The notes: generated from the letters alone by a model not told the origin. A stretch of DNA of 64,000 bases from Melieria omissa (GCA_963971225.1 OZ020270.1:28581123-28645122); one strand, 5' to 3'. Counted from the first letter of the stretch, positions 45,741-57,539 are shown. Made by a program: numbers and translations.

Positions 45741-46785
45741 ATGGTGTTAATCTTTACTATTCAGGAAAGTTTTAATTTAAGATTTTTCAAAAAGTGGAGT
45801 TAATCACTTTGTGCACTGAACGGCTCATATAATGCTTGCTTAAAAGAACTAAAATAAGAAAATCGTATATTGTAAATTTATGGTCACATCATTCGCCATG
45901 GAACAATTCATGTGTAGAATATTTATACAATTTTTAAACGTGGGCATTCATAAATCACATTTTTCATATGACAAAATACTTGTCTTATTATTTATTTCTT
46001 TATTTAGTGCTTTAGTAGTGCTTTCGACATATTGAAAGTCAATAGACCTATTAAATTATGCTTGTCTATACAATCTTTTAACCCTTGGTTTGTCCGTTAG
46101 ATTTCGATTAAAAAAAAAATTAAAACACGTAATTATTACCTAATTATTTTTGATTTCAAGTGTTTTTATGAATTTTGAAGTCAATATAGCCATCAATTAA
46201 TTTTTTTTCGTAGTTTTCCCATATTCTCAAACTTGTAATCAACCATGTGAAAATATAAACTAATAATTTTATTTCGAACTCGCCACGTAAAAATATTTGT
46301 AAACATTTTAAATTGGGATCAACCACCAAATATTAAAATCAATCCACAAAGATTCGATTGATAGAAATATGATAGCAATTTGGGCAGCAAACCCGGCAAT
46401 CGGCAACACAAACAAGCATACACACAATAATCGACAACAACAAAAACATTAGCGAATCCCGAGTCATCTTTGTTGAAACGATGATGACGATGCTTTGGTT
46501 CGTTGTTTGCTCTTTGCTTGCGATTCGGCAAACAAGATCAAGAAACATACATGCAAAATATGATTGAGCGAACACTACGCTGCAACACAACCATTTCAAT
46601 GTACACGAGTGAAGCCGTTGCGAACAATAACATTGCTTTTTGCTGTTGTCCTACGAAAATCTAACAGAAAATGTTATAAACTTAACATTCTCAAATGCCT
46701 ACGCTTCGCTCTTCCCGCTCGCATCATAGCAACCGAAAACACTTTTGTGCCCACATGCGCGTTCTATATTACTTCATATTCTTTG
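45741..46785 (-). mobile_element. PE-family element 4, truncated
   Basis: This is an inverted copy of the left arm of PE3 (36358-38100) without its TTAA MITE. It ends at 46785 in the complement of CAAAGAATATGAAGTAATAT. At 45741-45826 it carries one end of element K, again inserted at ATAT. The far end of the element is missing. Confidence 0.75.
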
Positions 46786-46942
46786 CTTATAGTTAGGTAT
46801 AAGCAAAGAATATGAAGTAATATAGAACGCGCATCTCATACAAGCAAACGCGTTGTACTTGGGTACTGCTGGTAGTACCCTCTGTTATTGACAGCAGAAA
46901 TCTCTGTTACTAACAGCAGAAATCTCTGTAACTTCGGCGTAA

Positions 46943-47747
46943 TAGCCTATTTCCACCGAGCGCTTAAATGCATTTAAGGGCTCTGTTAAGCTTGAGAACT
47001 GTCAAGCATTTCCACCAAAACTGAGTTAAATGCAACAGCTGGTTTTTGTTTGCATTTTTAGTTGGTCAAGCCAAATTCTGCATTTATTTCTGGGCAGCCA
47101 CCACTTACCCATCGCCGCCATCTCCTTGTATACGTATGTATGGTTTCTTGTAGCCCCTCTACTGCAAGAAAACGAATTCGCTTTCCTTCTCAACAGTCTA
47201 GGAATGTCTGCGTTTTCATATTTGTGAAAATTTATTTCATTTGTCAATGTTTATTTCATTTATGAAAGATGTCAGCTGATTGATACCAGAGCTGTATGAA
47301 TTTTTAATGTCAAGAGGGTTAGTTAGAAGTTTCACGTTTTTGATTTTCTCTTTCAGCATTTATTATTGGCAAATAATAGAAGTTTTGACTTTGATTATGA
47401 CAGACGATAAGTATTTTTGCGAAAAATGCAGTAAAAAGTAATTGTCTTAGCAAAAAATCGTCCACACCGAACGCAATTCGAATCCCCTTTTTTGTTTGTG
47501 TTCGTACGGCTCTTGCAGCGCCGAAAACTATGCTATCAAAATTTGTACATTTGTCAAAATTGCTCCAGCTTTTAACATAACATATTCTGTTAGACGTCTG
47601 TAAAAGGCAAAACTGAGTTAACTCAGTTTTGAAAGTGAGTTAACTCACTTTGATACAAAAACAATTGCATGGGAATTAGAGCATTTAAATGCGATGTTAA
47701 ATGCATTTAAGCGTTAAATGCATTTAAGGCCCGGTGGAAATAGGCTA
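46943..47747. mobile_element. Harbinger-type MITE
   Basis: The TIRs start TAGCCTATTTCCACCG, followed by TTAAATGCATTTAAG motifs. TAA flanks both ends (46940-46942, 47748-47750), and PE1 has the empty site GGCGTAACATG near 39870. The 805-bp interior also has GTTAACTCA repeats and no coding capacity. Confidence 0.85.
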
Positions 47748-48165
47748 TAACATGTGAATTGAAGTCGCTTCTGTACTGATTCGTATTCTCGCTGCTGTTG
47801 CGCCACTTGATAAACATGACGATGAACGCTGCTTTTGTTGTCGCGGGGAATAGCATTATAATATTGGCAAACAAAAAAAAGTTAGCGGTATACTGTTTTT
47901 TGCGCTGTGCCGTGCAGGCGGGATAGCATTGATGTTGTTGGTAATTGTTGCGTCGTTATTTCTGCTTTCTTTTTTATAATCACAAGCAAATTACAATTAG
48001 CAAAAAAAATGCGTGAACTTGGTGTAGTAAAATATGGGTGCAAACATGTTGCACAAGAGCGTTTATAGTTATTTATTAAGAATATTATTGTAAGGTTTTA
48101 TGTTTATTGTTTTACTTTCGTTTAAATTTATCTTTCATAAATAATAATTTTTAATAAGAATTTTT

Positions 48166-50686
48166 TTATTTGCCAACAATTATTTTCAATTTTCGTTCTT
48201 TCGAACTTCCTTTTTGCACAGCCCACATGCAGTGTTTTCGTAGAAGAACTAAAATAAGAAAATCTAAAATTTGGACTCTATGGTTACAGCACTCACCATG
48301 GAACCATTCAGGTGTAGCATTTTTACAAGATTGTAAAACATGTGCCTTAATACCAATTTTTTCAGGTTCTGCTTCGAAGATTTTATGAAAAATTAAAATA
48401 TGTTTTATGCATACATTCATTAGGGAATTGGAAGGAGCAAAAAGATTACCAAAATCAGAAATTGACTGATAATTTTTGTGAAAAATAAAAATTTCACTTG
48501 GAGCAGTCAAAACTTCATCCCTTTTTCTCAATTCGTCACCGCATTTTTCACAATTTAATTTAGGAATGATTTTGTACGCTACGTATCCAACAAAATACCT
48601 CATGGAAACCAGCTCTAAGTTAATATCTTTCAGATTACAAAAGGTGTCACCTACAAAATACGCCTCGTGCATCTCACTACTTAGATCAAGATTTTCCAGG
48701 ATTTCATTGTCATTATCATCGCCATTAGCCTGCAAAACATCCTCATTAAAAGAAGCGCTTGAAATTAAATTAGTCATTGAATCTTGCGTCTCTTCACAAT
48801 TGGTAGAGGAGCTAAACTTTATTATTTTAAAGGCTAATAACCTGGCTAAGATATTATTAAGTTCAGCTACAGAGGGGTTACAATTATTACCTCCTTTTTG
48901 CCTTAACACAGCAAACGTATTCTCCAACTTGTCCTGGTTAAAGGCCTTTGTCATAATAAAAAACTTGTCCGAATTATCTTTTAATATTTCATCTACAAGT
49001 AGAAGGACCGATTTTAAGGATAGTTTCATGCTATCTAGGAAGAAAACTCGTTTTTTTTTCATCAACAAATTTCACTTCCTCTAGATAATATAAAAATGTT
49101 TGAATAAATGTGTGCGATTCTTTCTTAATCTGAAGAGCAGATCGGTAGCAGTTATCTGCATACAAAGATCCACAAATCTCTTGTGAGATTGTTTTAAATC
49201 CACTTATGTCTGAAATTGTTCTGATAGCAGCTTCAACTGTTTTACTGAACACTTGAGTGGCAAATTTAACACGCATTTTTTCAAATGAATTTGGAAATAT
49301 GTGTTGTCTAGTCAATTTTGGGCACATTTTGGTTTTACAATTTTCTTCCCTCTCCCAAAGCTCTTGAACTACTTTAAAGCTAACTAAACCATCAGGCGTT
49401 TTCAAGTCGCATTTAAGCCAACCATTTCGCAATGACTTGATTAAATGTGGGAAATCGAACATGCAATAAATTTTTTGATTTTGAAATTGAAAGTATGGTT
49501 TCTCTATACATACGCCTAAGTCGGAGAAACACTTTCTATTAGAAGACCCCTGATCACAAACCAAAACGTTCACTACTATACCAAAATTGCTTAAAATTTT
49601 AAGATTTTCTTTAATTATTTTGCACAACGTATCTGCTGTTAATCCATTCTCTGACACAAAATAGTTTAAAATTGAACACCAACTCGAGAACATGGACTTC
49701 ACCATAAATACACATACTTGCTTACCAATTTTTTTTGTTCTTTCGAAGCCTGTGCATTCAAATCCGTCAATTAAATCTAGTTTTTGATTGTATCGTAATT
49801 CTCTACGTATTGCCATTTCGTCCATTAAAAGAACCATATTATTTTCATTTTTTTCCTCCAACTCTAAGCACATCTTTTTAATGAATTCAAAAGCCACATT
49901 GTTGATACCGGGCTGAAGGAACTTTATTGGAGCCCACCGATTTAAGGTGCTGATATGTGGCAAATTGAAATTTAACTTATCTCTTAGGAAAGAATATGTT
50001 GATTGTGAAATATAAAAAATATTTTGCGCTAAATATTTCACTTCGTCAGAATATTCTTTTGGCCGGGTGCTAAGTAAAAGTTTACAAAATGTTTTGGATT
50101 CCAAGTTGATATGTTTTAAAGAATCAATTGAATTTTTTAAAGTCTTTGAACAACAATTCTTGGATTTTAAAATAAAGCGCTTTTCTTTTCGCAATTTTTC
50201 GTTAATTTTTTTGAATTTTTTTAATAGGTCGCTGTATTTCTTTTTGTAATAATGGGTTATTTTGACGTTTTTTTCGCAATTACTGCATACTATGTCATCA
50301 TAACGTGGTCGTTTCAATGAAGAATCTGGTTCTAAAAATTCTTCATCCGAAATCTCATGATCTTCGTCTAAGTTTAAGGTTGGAATCGCATCCTTTTTTA
50401 GAAACCTTTTTCCTACATAAGTACTGGAGAAATGATTTTCACAAATATACAGTTTTCGGTTATAGTCGTCATAAGATATATTGCATTTTTCGCGCCAAAT
50501 TTGGCCAAACACGAAATCAGCAGCGGGGAATCTAAATAATCTAAGATTCTCGCATTGTCGTCTCGATTTTTTGCAACTGCGAACACAACATTGAATTCCA
50601 GACGTTGAGGAATTTCTATTTGTCTTTATATTTGTAGCCATATTGTAACAAACCGAAACACAAAATAGAATTACAATGTTGGACAA
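48166..50686 (-). CDS. P-element-type THAP transposase, PE2 copy
   Basis: This protein should bind PE termini and catalyse cut-and-paste transposition. Residues of about 31-105 form a THAP zinc finger (C2CH: Cys near 33-38, Cys82, His85; also LFRFP, Trp64, Pro102). A Lys-rich coiled stretch follows (145-175). The RNase H-like core carries LLMDEMAIRREL (Asp289), VLVCDQGSSN (Asp378) and FDFPHLIKSLRN (410-421), all typical of P/THAP9 transposases. A better start may be the Met at residue 16 (50641). The first frame stops at 49031. The C-terminal 290 residues (to 48166) continue in the +1 frame after an A9 run at 49055-49063. Relative to PE1, 19 codons near 49173 are lost. AATAAA follows the stop. 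Confidence 0.85.
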
Positions 50687-51114
50687 TGGCGTTAAAATAC
50701 TTCTTAAAAAAATTCAAAATTGGTATCAACCACGTCAAAATATAAACAAATGATTTTACTTGGAACTCGCCACGTAAAAATATTTGTGAAAATTTCAAAT
50801 TGGATTCAACCACGTCTAAATATTTGCAGGTTTTAAAAATCAATCAAAGCGCAGCATTTGAGCAAACAGCCATACACCACAAATCTTCGATTGATAGTGA
50901 CATTACAGCAAAACCAAAAAGCATACACACAATAAACGACAACAACAAAAACATTAGCGAATCCCGAGTCATCTTCGCTGAAACGATGATGACGATGCCT
51001 TCGTTCGTTGTTTGTTTTTTGTTTGCGCTTCGGCAAACAAGATCAAGAAACATGTTTGCAAAAAATGATTGAGCGAACACTACGCTGCAACAACCACCAC
51101 TTCAATGTACACGA

Positions 51115-52039
51115 CCCTGCCAGACACGTGTGATCGAAACTCCAACACATTTACAAAAATTCTCGCTGAAACTAACACATAAACATTTACAAAGGAAATT
51201 TTTAAGTATGTTCCATGCAAGCGGGAAAAAGAAGTTTCAGTACGCCAAATTTCCCTGTATGAGAAAACGAGATGGCACTATATGTACATACGGCACGTGC
51301 CGTTATGACGCTTGCGCCCATGACGCAATTGTCAAATTGTGAAAAGTGTAATAAAAGTGTGTCAAAAGCAGGTCAGCGGTGGAAAAGTTAAAAAAAGATA
51401 AGTGCAATTGTTTATTAATTTTGTAAAAAATATGTTAATTAAATTTTATTTAAAATAGATGAGAAGCGTATCAAAAGAATTGTTTGCCTAATGCTAGCAT
51501 TCTTTTCATTTAATCTTTGCAGATTGTGTTCAGCGCTAGCGCTCCTAACCTCAAAAATGTCGTGGACTGAGAGTCAATTTCATTTCATTACATTTGCCAA
51601 ATTTTTAATAATTTAATTACTTTGGTTCGCACTATAAATGTGTAAATTAATGATTTTTGAATAATAAAAACCTTTTTTATAAAAATAGGCATATGAAATA
51701 ATAAAATGCCAAGGCTTTTTTATTTTCAATCAGCTGTGATAGGTTTATGCGTCAAGTGTGATGCCTTTTGATATCACTGATGAGAGAAATTTTATCAGCA
51801 GTGATGAATCACACGTGATTGGGATTTGATCATTGCTGATTAGAGTGAGCGAGACAACTATATGTTGGACCACGTTTTAAATCGCATGTGTACGAAGGTG
51901 ATGCAGAATCACATGGACACAAAAATACCCATCACATTTTTCACACTGCTAGTGGAAAAATGATGGAGATTGTGATCGAAATTTCATCACATGTGATTGT
52001 CATATGATTGATCAAATGATGGTCACTGTCCTTGCAGGG
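51115..52039. mobile_element. CCCTGC-ended insertion in PE2
   Basis: The ends are CCCTGC and GCAGGG, with GA on both sides (51113-51114, 52040-52041). PE1 has the uninterrupted sequence GTACACGAGTGAAG near 44810. The inside has several 'atcacatgtgat'-like phrases near the right end and no clear gene. The superfamily is unknown. The element at 59942-61074 has similar ends. Confidence 0.7.
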
Positions 52040-52785
52040 GAGTGAAGCCGTTGCGAACAATAACATAGCTTTTTGCTGTTGTCCTACGCAAATCTAACAG
52101 AAAATGTTATGAACCTAACATTTTCAAATGCCTACGCTTCGCTCTTCCCGCTCGCATCATAGCAACCGAAAACACTTGTGTGCCCACATGCGCGTTCTAT
52201 ATTACTTCATATTCTTTGGTATAAGCCATAGAAAATTTCATCTACTTTCATTTAAAAAAAAACTTTTTCATTTCAGATTACTACAGGAGGCTGTAGGCTT
52301 GAAATTCGGAGACGAGATTTTTCAGGCAGTGATCGAAGAAAGCCGCCATTGTTCAGCCGCCATTTTGAATTTTGTTACAAAAAATATATCATATTATTGT
52401 ATAATAAAATACCCATTCAACCGTCAAAACCGGATGTTTCTATGTTTTTTCATCATGCCACAAATCATTTCCAAACTTAGGCCTTTTTTTGGCCAAATTT
52501 GAAAGAAGCTCCCCTTAAATTCGGATGCACACGAATTTTCAAATCCGTATAATATATGGACGAATGTGAACAAATGAAATTCGTGAAATATTTTTCAAAA
52601 TTTCATTCCCCACATTCGTGCACGAACAAAAAATTCGTCACACATAAAAATTCGAGAAGTTGAACACATCGTATAATACGTTTCAATACACATATTTATT
52701 TCGTCATATTTTGGGCAAATTTTATTCGAATTTTTGGGACGAATTATTCGTGCGTTGGACGCATCGTGTAATCGTACCTTTAGAA

Positions 52786-53107
52786 AGATTGCGCAAAGCA
52801 CAATTTGAAGAAACGAAAGCTATGCATTACACCCTCGCTTACGTGGTAATATTCCATATACGAATTCGTGCATGAAAAACCTCATGCATTCACAACTTTC
52901 CCGCTGGGGTTCTGTGCTGCGATGCCTGCGTCTCCGTATACGCTTAGCGTGAAGCTCGCCATGGTTCCAGAAATCAAATCAGTTTTTGTATTGACACAAT
53001 GCTGCCCAATGCAATGCTGCGTATCAACACAAATGCGTGAGACCACTCTGGTCTCACGCGGCACAGGAAGCCCAAATTCGTGTGAGATCAAAGTTGTCTT
53101 ATGTGGC
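52786..53107. other. Spacer, no gene recognised
   Basis: More GC-balanced sequence between element H and the next transposon. It contains an 11-bp inverted repeat GCGTGAGACCA/TGGTCTCACGC at 53035-53059. I see no gene. Confidence 0.45.
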
Positions 53108-53898
53108 ACTCAACCAAAGTAAATCCTAAGTAGCGCCACTCTTTTTTGGCCGGACACTAGTGGCAGTGTTGCCGCACAAGCAGTGCTACCCCATAACGAT
53201 TTTCTGTTGGTTTTGGGAGTAAATTTTATGCCTAATTTTCTGACTGCTCTTTCCAATCAAGAAATAAAGAAATGTTTGAAAGATTAAATATCTTAACAAA
53301 ACTGTAAAATTACTGGAGACAAATAATTTCATGATAAAAACATAAAACATTCTGAATCAATATCAAGGTAATTTTGTTATTGTACAAGGTAAAATGCGAA
53401 CAACAAAGTTTCTTGCAATAAATTATTTCAAAATTTGTGTGTTATAGTAATGTCGTGCATCTTCAGAGCTCTTAATACGTACTAAAAATATGTTTTTATT
53501 CATTTTGATTGGTAACATAAACTCACAACACGATAATTTAATCAAAAGATGATGAATGTGTTCAGAAGAACATTTTCGTATTCATTATTAAATTTCTTTG
53601 ATGCGACTGAACTGAATGAAATAAAAATCATAATCATTACAAACATTTCCCATCTAAATACATTTCTATATTCACCATCGATAACAAAAATTTCAACCCT
53701 GTCTTATAATAATTTGACCACTTTCACCACAAAATGTGCAAATTTCACCACCAAGGCAAAACTGAAATGTCATTTTTCATTAAATTTCTCAAAAGGACAA
53801 TTTTTCGCAACGATATACATATATTGGAGTTGCATCCATCAGGTTTGTTATATCGAGTTTTCGTGGCACATCGTTGACATGAATATTTTGTGTTGCAG

Positions 53899-54541
53899 GA
53901 ACTTCCGGAATATGACGATGCGGCGCTAACCCATTTTTAGAACACTGTGACGCAGGTGACGCCCGACAACGAGGAGAACTTCTACGAGCACCTGCTGAAG
54001 GTGGCCGGCGTCGTACAAGCTGCTGCGCAAGCTCGGCTACCACGTGCTCTCGCTGGACTATCGCGGCTATGGCGATTCGGATCAGGTCTCGCCCACCGAG
54101 AAGCGTGTTGTGCGCGATGCCATCGCCGTCTACAAGTACATCACCTCAGTGACCTCGAACCTGGTGTTCATCTGGGGCCATTCGCTGGGCACCGGTATGG
54201 CGAGTAACTTGTGTGCACTACTACTACGCGGGTGGGTTTTCTTGTACTCATTTTCCCATTGATTATGCTAAAATATTGCAAGTATATTTTGTTCCGTGTG
54301 CCTGCAGCCGTTCAAAGGTCTGCCCTGGTTTGATTTAACCATTGAACGACCCATGTACGCCAATTCGCTGCGCTTCGAAACGGATAAGCAGATTGGTGAA
54401 TATAAGCAGACAGTGATGATTCTCCATGCCGAGGATGACTCTGTGGTGCCATTCGAACTGGGATATAGGCTGTATCGCACAGCGCTGAATACGCGTGGCT
54501 TGGGTCGGAGTTTCGATTCTGGTCGAAAGATTTGTGAATAA
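53899..54541 (+). pseudogene. ABHD12-like lipase fragment inside a transposon
   Basis: Exon-like block one (53899 to about 54226) follows a CAG acceptor. It encodes YKLLRKLGYHVLSLDYRGYG, SPTEKRVVRDAIAVYKYI and the nucleophile elbow WGHSLGTG. It has a TAG at 53938-53940 and a deletion with frame change near 54010 that removes the HG oxyanion region. A 79-bp intron-like gap (GTGGGT...CTGCAG) separates block two (54306-54541), which encodes FKGLPWFDLTIERPMY and MILHAEDDSVVPFELGYRLY, including the acid residue. About 30 residues expected between the blocks are missing, and the GHKH-like catalytic His region reads GRKIC before a stop. ABHD12 hydrolyses lysophosphatidylserine at membranes. This copy cannot. 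Confidence 0.85.
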
Positions 54542-54783
54542 CTACAGTAATGCAAAATATTGAGCATTAACCACAACAGCAGCAACAACAATAATCGATT
54601 GTCGACGTGTGCGACGCGGTGCAGCTCTTTGGAGGCCGTTTTCATGCAGGTGCATTTGGTATTAGCTTTGCTGGAAATTGATGCTTTTGCGAATTGAAAT
54701 TAATAATTGAAGGCTAGCAAATTGTTAAACTTATAAATTTTAAGTTGAAGAAAAAGCGATCAAACTTTGTGGAAAGCAACGTG

Positions 54784-55052
54784 CATGATACAAAAATATA
54801 CAGGTAGATTCAATCGAGCAAAATTAAAAGTCATTTGCTTTTTTGACAAATAAAAATAAAATTTTAAGGGTGCAAAAACAAGTAAAAAATAGAGAAACTG
54901 AATGATATACTACATAACTGATTGTGTGGAATTGCAGCTCTGTAGCAAAAATAAAAATAGTAGTACAAAATTTGTAAACAAATATTTTTTTCCAATTGTC
55001 AATTTTATTTTTATCTGTCGCATTGAAACTACCTGTATATTTTTGTATCATG
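54784..55052. mobile_element. MITE with 8-bp TSD (sister of 20481-22320)
   Basis: 269 bp with TIRs starting CATGATACAAAAATATACAG and a perfect 8-bp TSD GCAACGTG (54776-54783, 55053-55060). It provides the empty site for Tc1 copy 2. No coding capacity. Confidence 0.85.
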
Positions 55053-55748
55053 GCAACGTGCATATTTTTTCCATTGTCCTGGCAACTGCAACTGAATAAA
55101 TGAATAAAAATGAAAGTATGCAGAGTTTGTTCCTACATAAAATTATGAATTATATTTTTGCCAAATTTTTAACAAAATATATAAGTTTATGTTAAGAATA
55201 CCATTTGAATTTCATTTGCAACTGACAATGACTTCTGGTGAATATATATAACGAAGGCAGAGTTGCTCTTGAATAACAAACGAAATAAATTAAATTTGTT
55301 CATAAATTTTGGTAAAAACCAAATAATTTATGAGAATTTTATTTAGCTTTCTTTTCTCTGGTTATACCAACATAAAAAGTAAGCGATTCCTTTATAAAAT
55401 CGTCTTAAATAACGTTTAAGAAATTCATAGAAACTGCAATTTTTTCAGTATTTTTCACGTACACGCAATCCTGCCACTAGTGTCCGGCCATCGTGGTGAG
55501 CTCAGTTTTACACGTGAACAACAACAATTTGACGGTTCTTGTCATACAGAATCGACGCCTGGTTGTCAAAGAGTGGCGCTACTTAGGATTTACTTTGACT
55601 CAACGTGTTAAATAAGTCCGGGCGACACACTTATACTTACATGTTCCATTTTCCAGCCTTTTCGCAAATAAGACACACTTTGTTGGTATTTTTGTCAATG
55701 ATAGTTTGCTTTTATTTATATTTAAGAAATATGTATTATGTGTATGAT

Positions 55749-56413
55749 CAGTGTTGCCACTAAGAATTCTCTTTTTTCTTTTTCTTTTCTTTTCTCTTAC
55801 CAAAATTGGTTCAAAATCAATCTCAGCCTACCAAAATAAATTTAAAATTTAATAAAAATTAATATTATCTTCATAAAAACTTTTGCAAATAAATTACATG
55901 TCCATGATTCGTCTTCTTGCACAGGACCTTTTTACAGAATGAATAAAAGCGCGAATTTTCAATAATTTCTTCTTTGTTTCAACCTTTTTTTTAATAATGA
56001 GAATATCAAAAACTACGCGAAAATGTGAATGAATTTGGTCGCTTAAACGTCAAAAAAAGTCAAGCAAAGTTGCAAGTAAAAAGTCTTCATGGAAATGCAT
56101 GAAGATTTACGCAGCAACTACAAAAGAGCATTGAAAAAACGCAGGGGGAAAAAGCCGTCGTGTAAATGGCTCTTTCTGACATTTTGCTTTTTTTCTTTTT
56201 TACATCCTTCTTCAAATACTGGGTTGGCACATAAATGCATATCGAAAGCAGATATTTTAAAATCATAAAAAAATTAATAGAAAATGTATTAATGCAGCGT
56301 GTTGCCTACCAAAATTACTTGAAAATCACAATAAACCAACCTACCTACCAAAGCCTTAATTTAGGAAACGAAGCTACCAATTTTGGTCCAATTGGACCAA
56401 AACGGCAACACTG
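55749..56413. mobile_element. hAT-like MITE with CAGTGTTGCC ends
   Basis: The ends CAGTGTTGCC and GGCAACACTG are flanked by TGTATGAT (55741-55748) and TGTGTGAT (56414-56421), a 7 of 8 match that suggests an 8-bp TSD. The interior is AT-rich with 'taccaaaatt' repeats and no gene. Confidence 0.6.
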
Positions 56414-56712
56414 TGTGTGATACTGGTTTCTTGTTTCGTTTGCTTGTGAGGGGGCCGATAACTTATTGCCCAATAAACATTTAGGTTGAAAATCAACTTG
56501 AGGTTCAGTTGAGATTAAACGTGTTTCTCAAATCTCCAACGTTAATTCTCAACAGCATCTCCACTTGAGAATCATAGCGTTCTCAACAAAAAGGGCATTT
56601 TTTTTTATGAAAATTGATTGATTCTCAACTTGAATTACAAGGTGATTCTCCAATTGGACTCAAAAGTACTGCCTAAAAGTATGCCTCAAAAATGTAAAAC
56701 ACAACAAGTATA

Positions 56713-57282
56713 CACCTAAGTCTGTTTTTACACGGTCTTTTTTTACACGGTTTTGATATAACACGGTTTGAAAATTGAATATTTTTAATTTTTTTACACG
56801 ATTTTATTCCATTTAGCACGATTTGAAATTTTATGTACTTAAATTTTTTTTGTCAAATTTAATTTTTGCGAAGTATGTTCATATCACAAAAAAGTATTTA
56901 TGAAAGAAAAAAGTCTGAAACCATCGATAGTATCGATAGTGCTATCGATAGTTTGCGAACACTAGCTTAAAGATTTAAGTGAATTCCCTTTTAGCGCGTA
57001 CAAGCAATTTTTACTGGTCAAAGCAAATGTGAATAGCACTAATTTAGGGGAATTCTCTTTATGTGCATACAATAAAATTTACTGGTCAGAGCAATTGAAA
57101 CGTGTTAATATTTTGTGAACTGTCAATGCAATAAGACGTGTTTGGTAAAGAAATTTTAATAGGTTTTAGAGATTAGGAACGAATCACCCATTTTTGTATA
57201 CGATCAATGTCTTTTTTTACACGGTTTTTTTTTACACGGCTTCTTCTGGAACCAATCTACCGTGTAAAAACAGACTTAGGTG
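56713..57282. mobile_element. Pogo-like MITE with TTTTTACACGG motifs
   Basis: The TIRs start CACCTAAGTCTGTTTTTACA and are flanked by TA (56711-56712, 57283-57284). TTTACACGG recurs about six times near the ends. 570 bp, noncoding. Confidence 0.75.
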
Positions 57283-57539
57283 TATTGCAAACAAATATTT
57301 TATTAGATATGTGCAGACTAGCTTTTATTATTTCAACTATAATTTATTGTTATAATTAATAACTAATTCAAAAATTTATAATAAAATTAAAAAACTTAAA
57401 CATTTATAAAACAAATAACAAGGATAAATTAAAATTACTTAAAATCAAAGGAAATAAATGAAAATAACAAAACTATATTTATACTATTGTATATTTATTT
57501 CTACTTTCTGTGCTGATTCGAATATGCCTTCCCGTCAAA

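Larger units (their letters stand above)
46804..52218 (-). mobile_element. P-like transposon PE2 with THAP transposase
   Basis: 31-bp ends as in PE1. The 7-bp TSD GTATAAG lies at 46797-46803 and 52219-52225 (GGTATAAG if the terminal G is counted). Two insertions are nested in it: a Harbinger-type MITE (46943-47747) and a CCCTGC-ended element (51115-52039). Without them it is about 3.7 kb. It sits in the centre of element G. Confidence 0.9.
34251..52514. mobile_element. TTAA-type element G with nested PE elements
   Basis: The left end GGGGAGGTTCTTTCAAATTT and the right end, its complement with one change, are flanked by TTAA at 34247-34250 and 52515-52518. The arms 34251-34546 and 52219-52514 are inverted copies of each other. 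G is almost palindromic. Its centre reads CTATGGCTTATACC...GGTATAAGCCATAG, and PE-family elements have inserted at the CTTATAC and CTATAAG sites of that centre. The inner structure (45156-46803) is rearranged. Confidence 0.65.
32918..52780 (-). mobile_element. Harbinger-like element H, host of the 18-kb nest
   Basis: Its ends are inverted repeats of about 45 bp starting AAGGTACGATTACACGATGC, with TA just outside (32916-32917 and 52781-52782). The arms share many ATTCGTGCACG-type phrases. The left part carries a decayed DDE transposase of Harbinger type (33678-34060). The element's own DNA is 32918-34250 plus 52515-52780. All else is element G and its contents. Confidence 0.65.
53115..55597. 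mobile_element. Pack-type transposon carrying ABHD12 exons
   Basis: The ends are perfect 30-bp inverted repeats starting CAAAGTAAATCCTAAGTAGC, with a 7-bp TSD ACTCAAC at 53108-53114 and 55598-55604. A subterminal inverted repeat GGCCGGACACTAGTGGCAG lies at 53148-53166 and 55471-55489; the right arm has about 75 extra bp between the two. The CAAAG start, 30-bp TIR and 7-bp TSD parallel the PE family. There is no transposase. The cargo is an ABHD12-like gene fragment (53899-54541), and a MITE is nested at 54784-55052. Confidence 0.85.

Noticed and set aside
49031..49084. Short intron joining the two transposase frames
   Set aside because: The acceptor TTTTCTTCCTAG is good, but available GT donors are in the wrong phase and the intron would be only about 41 nt.
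53035..53059. 11-bp hairpin as a terminator or regulatory element
   Set aside because: No adjacent gene and no T-run; in fly DNA this has no clear meaning.
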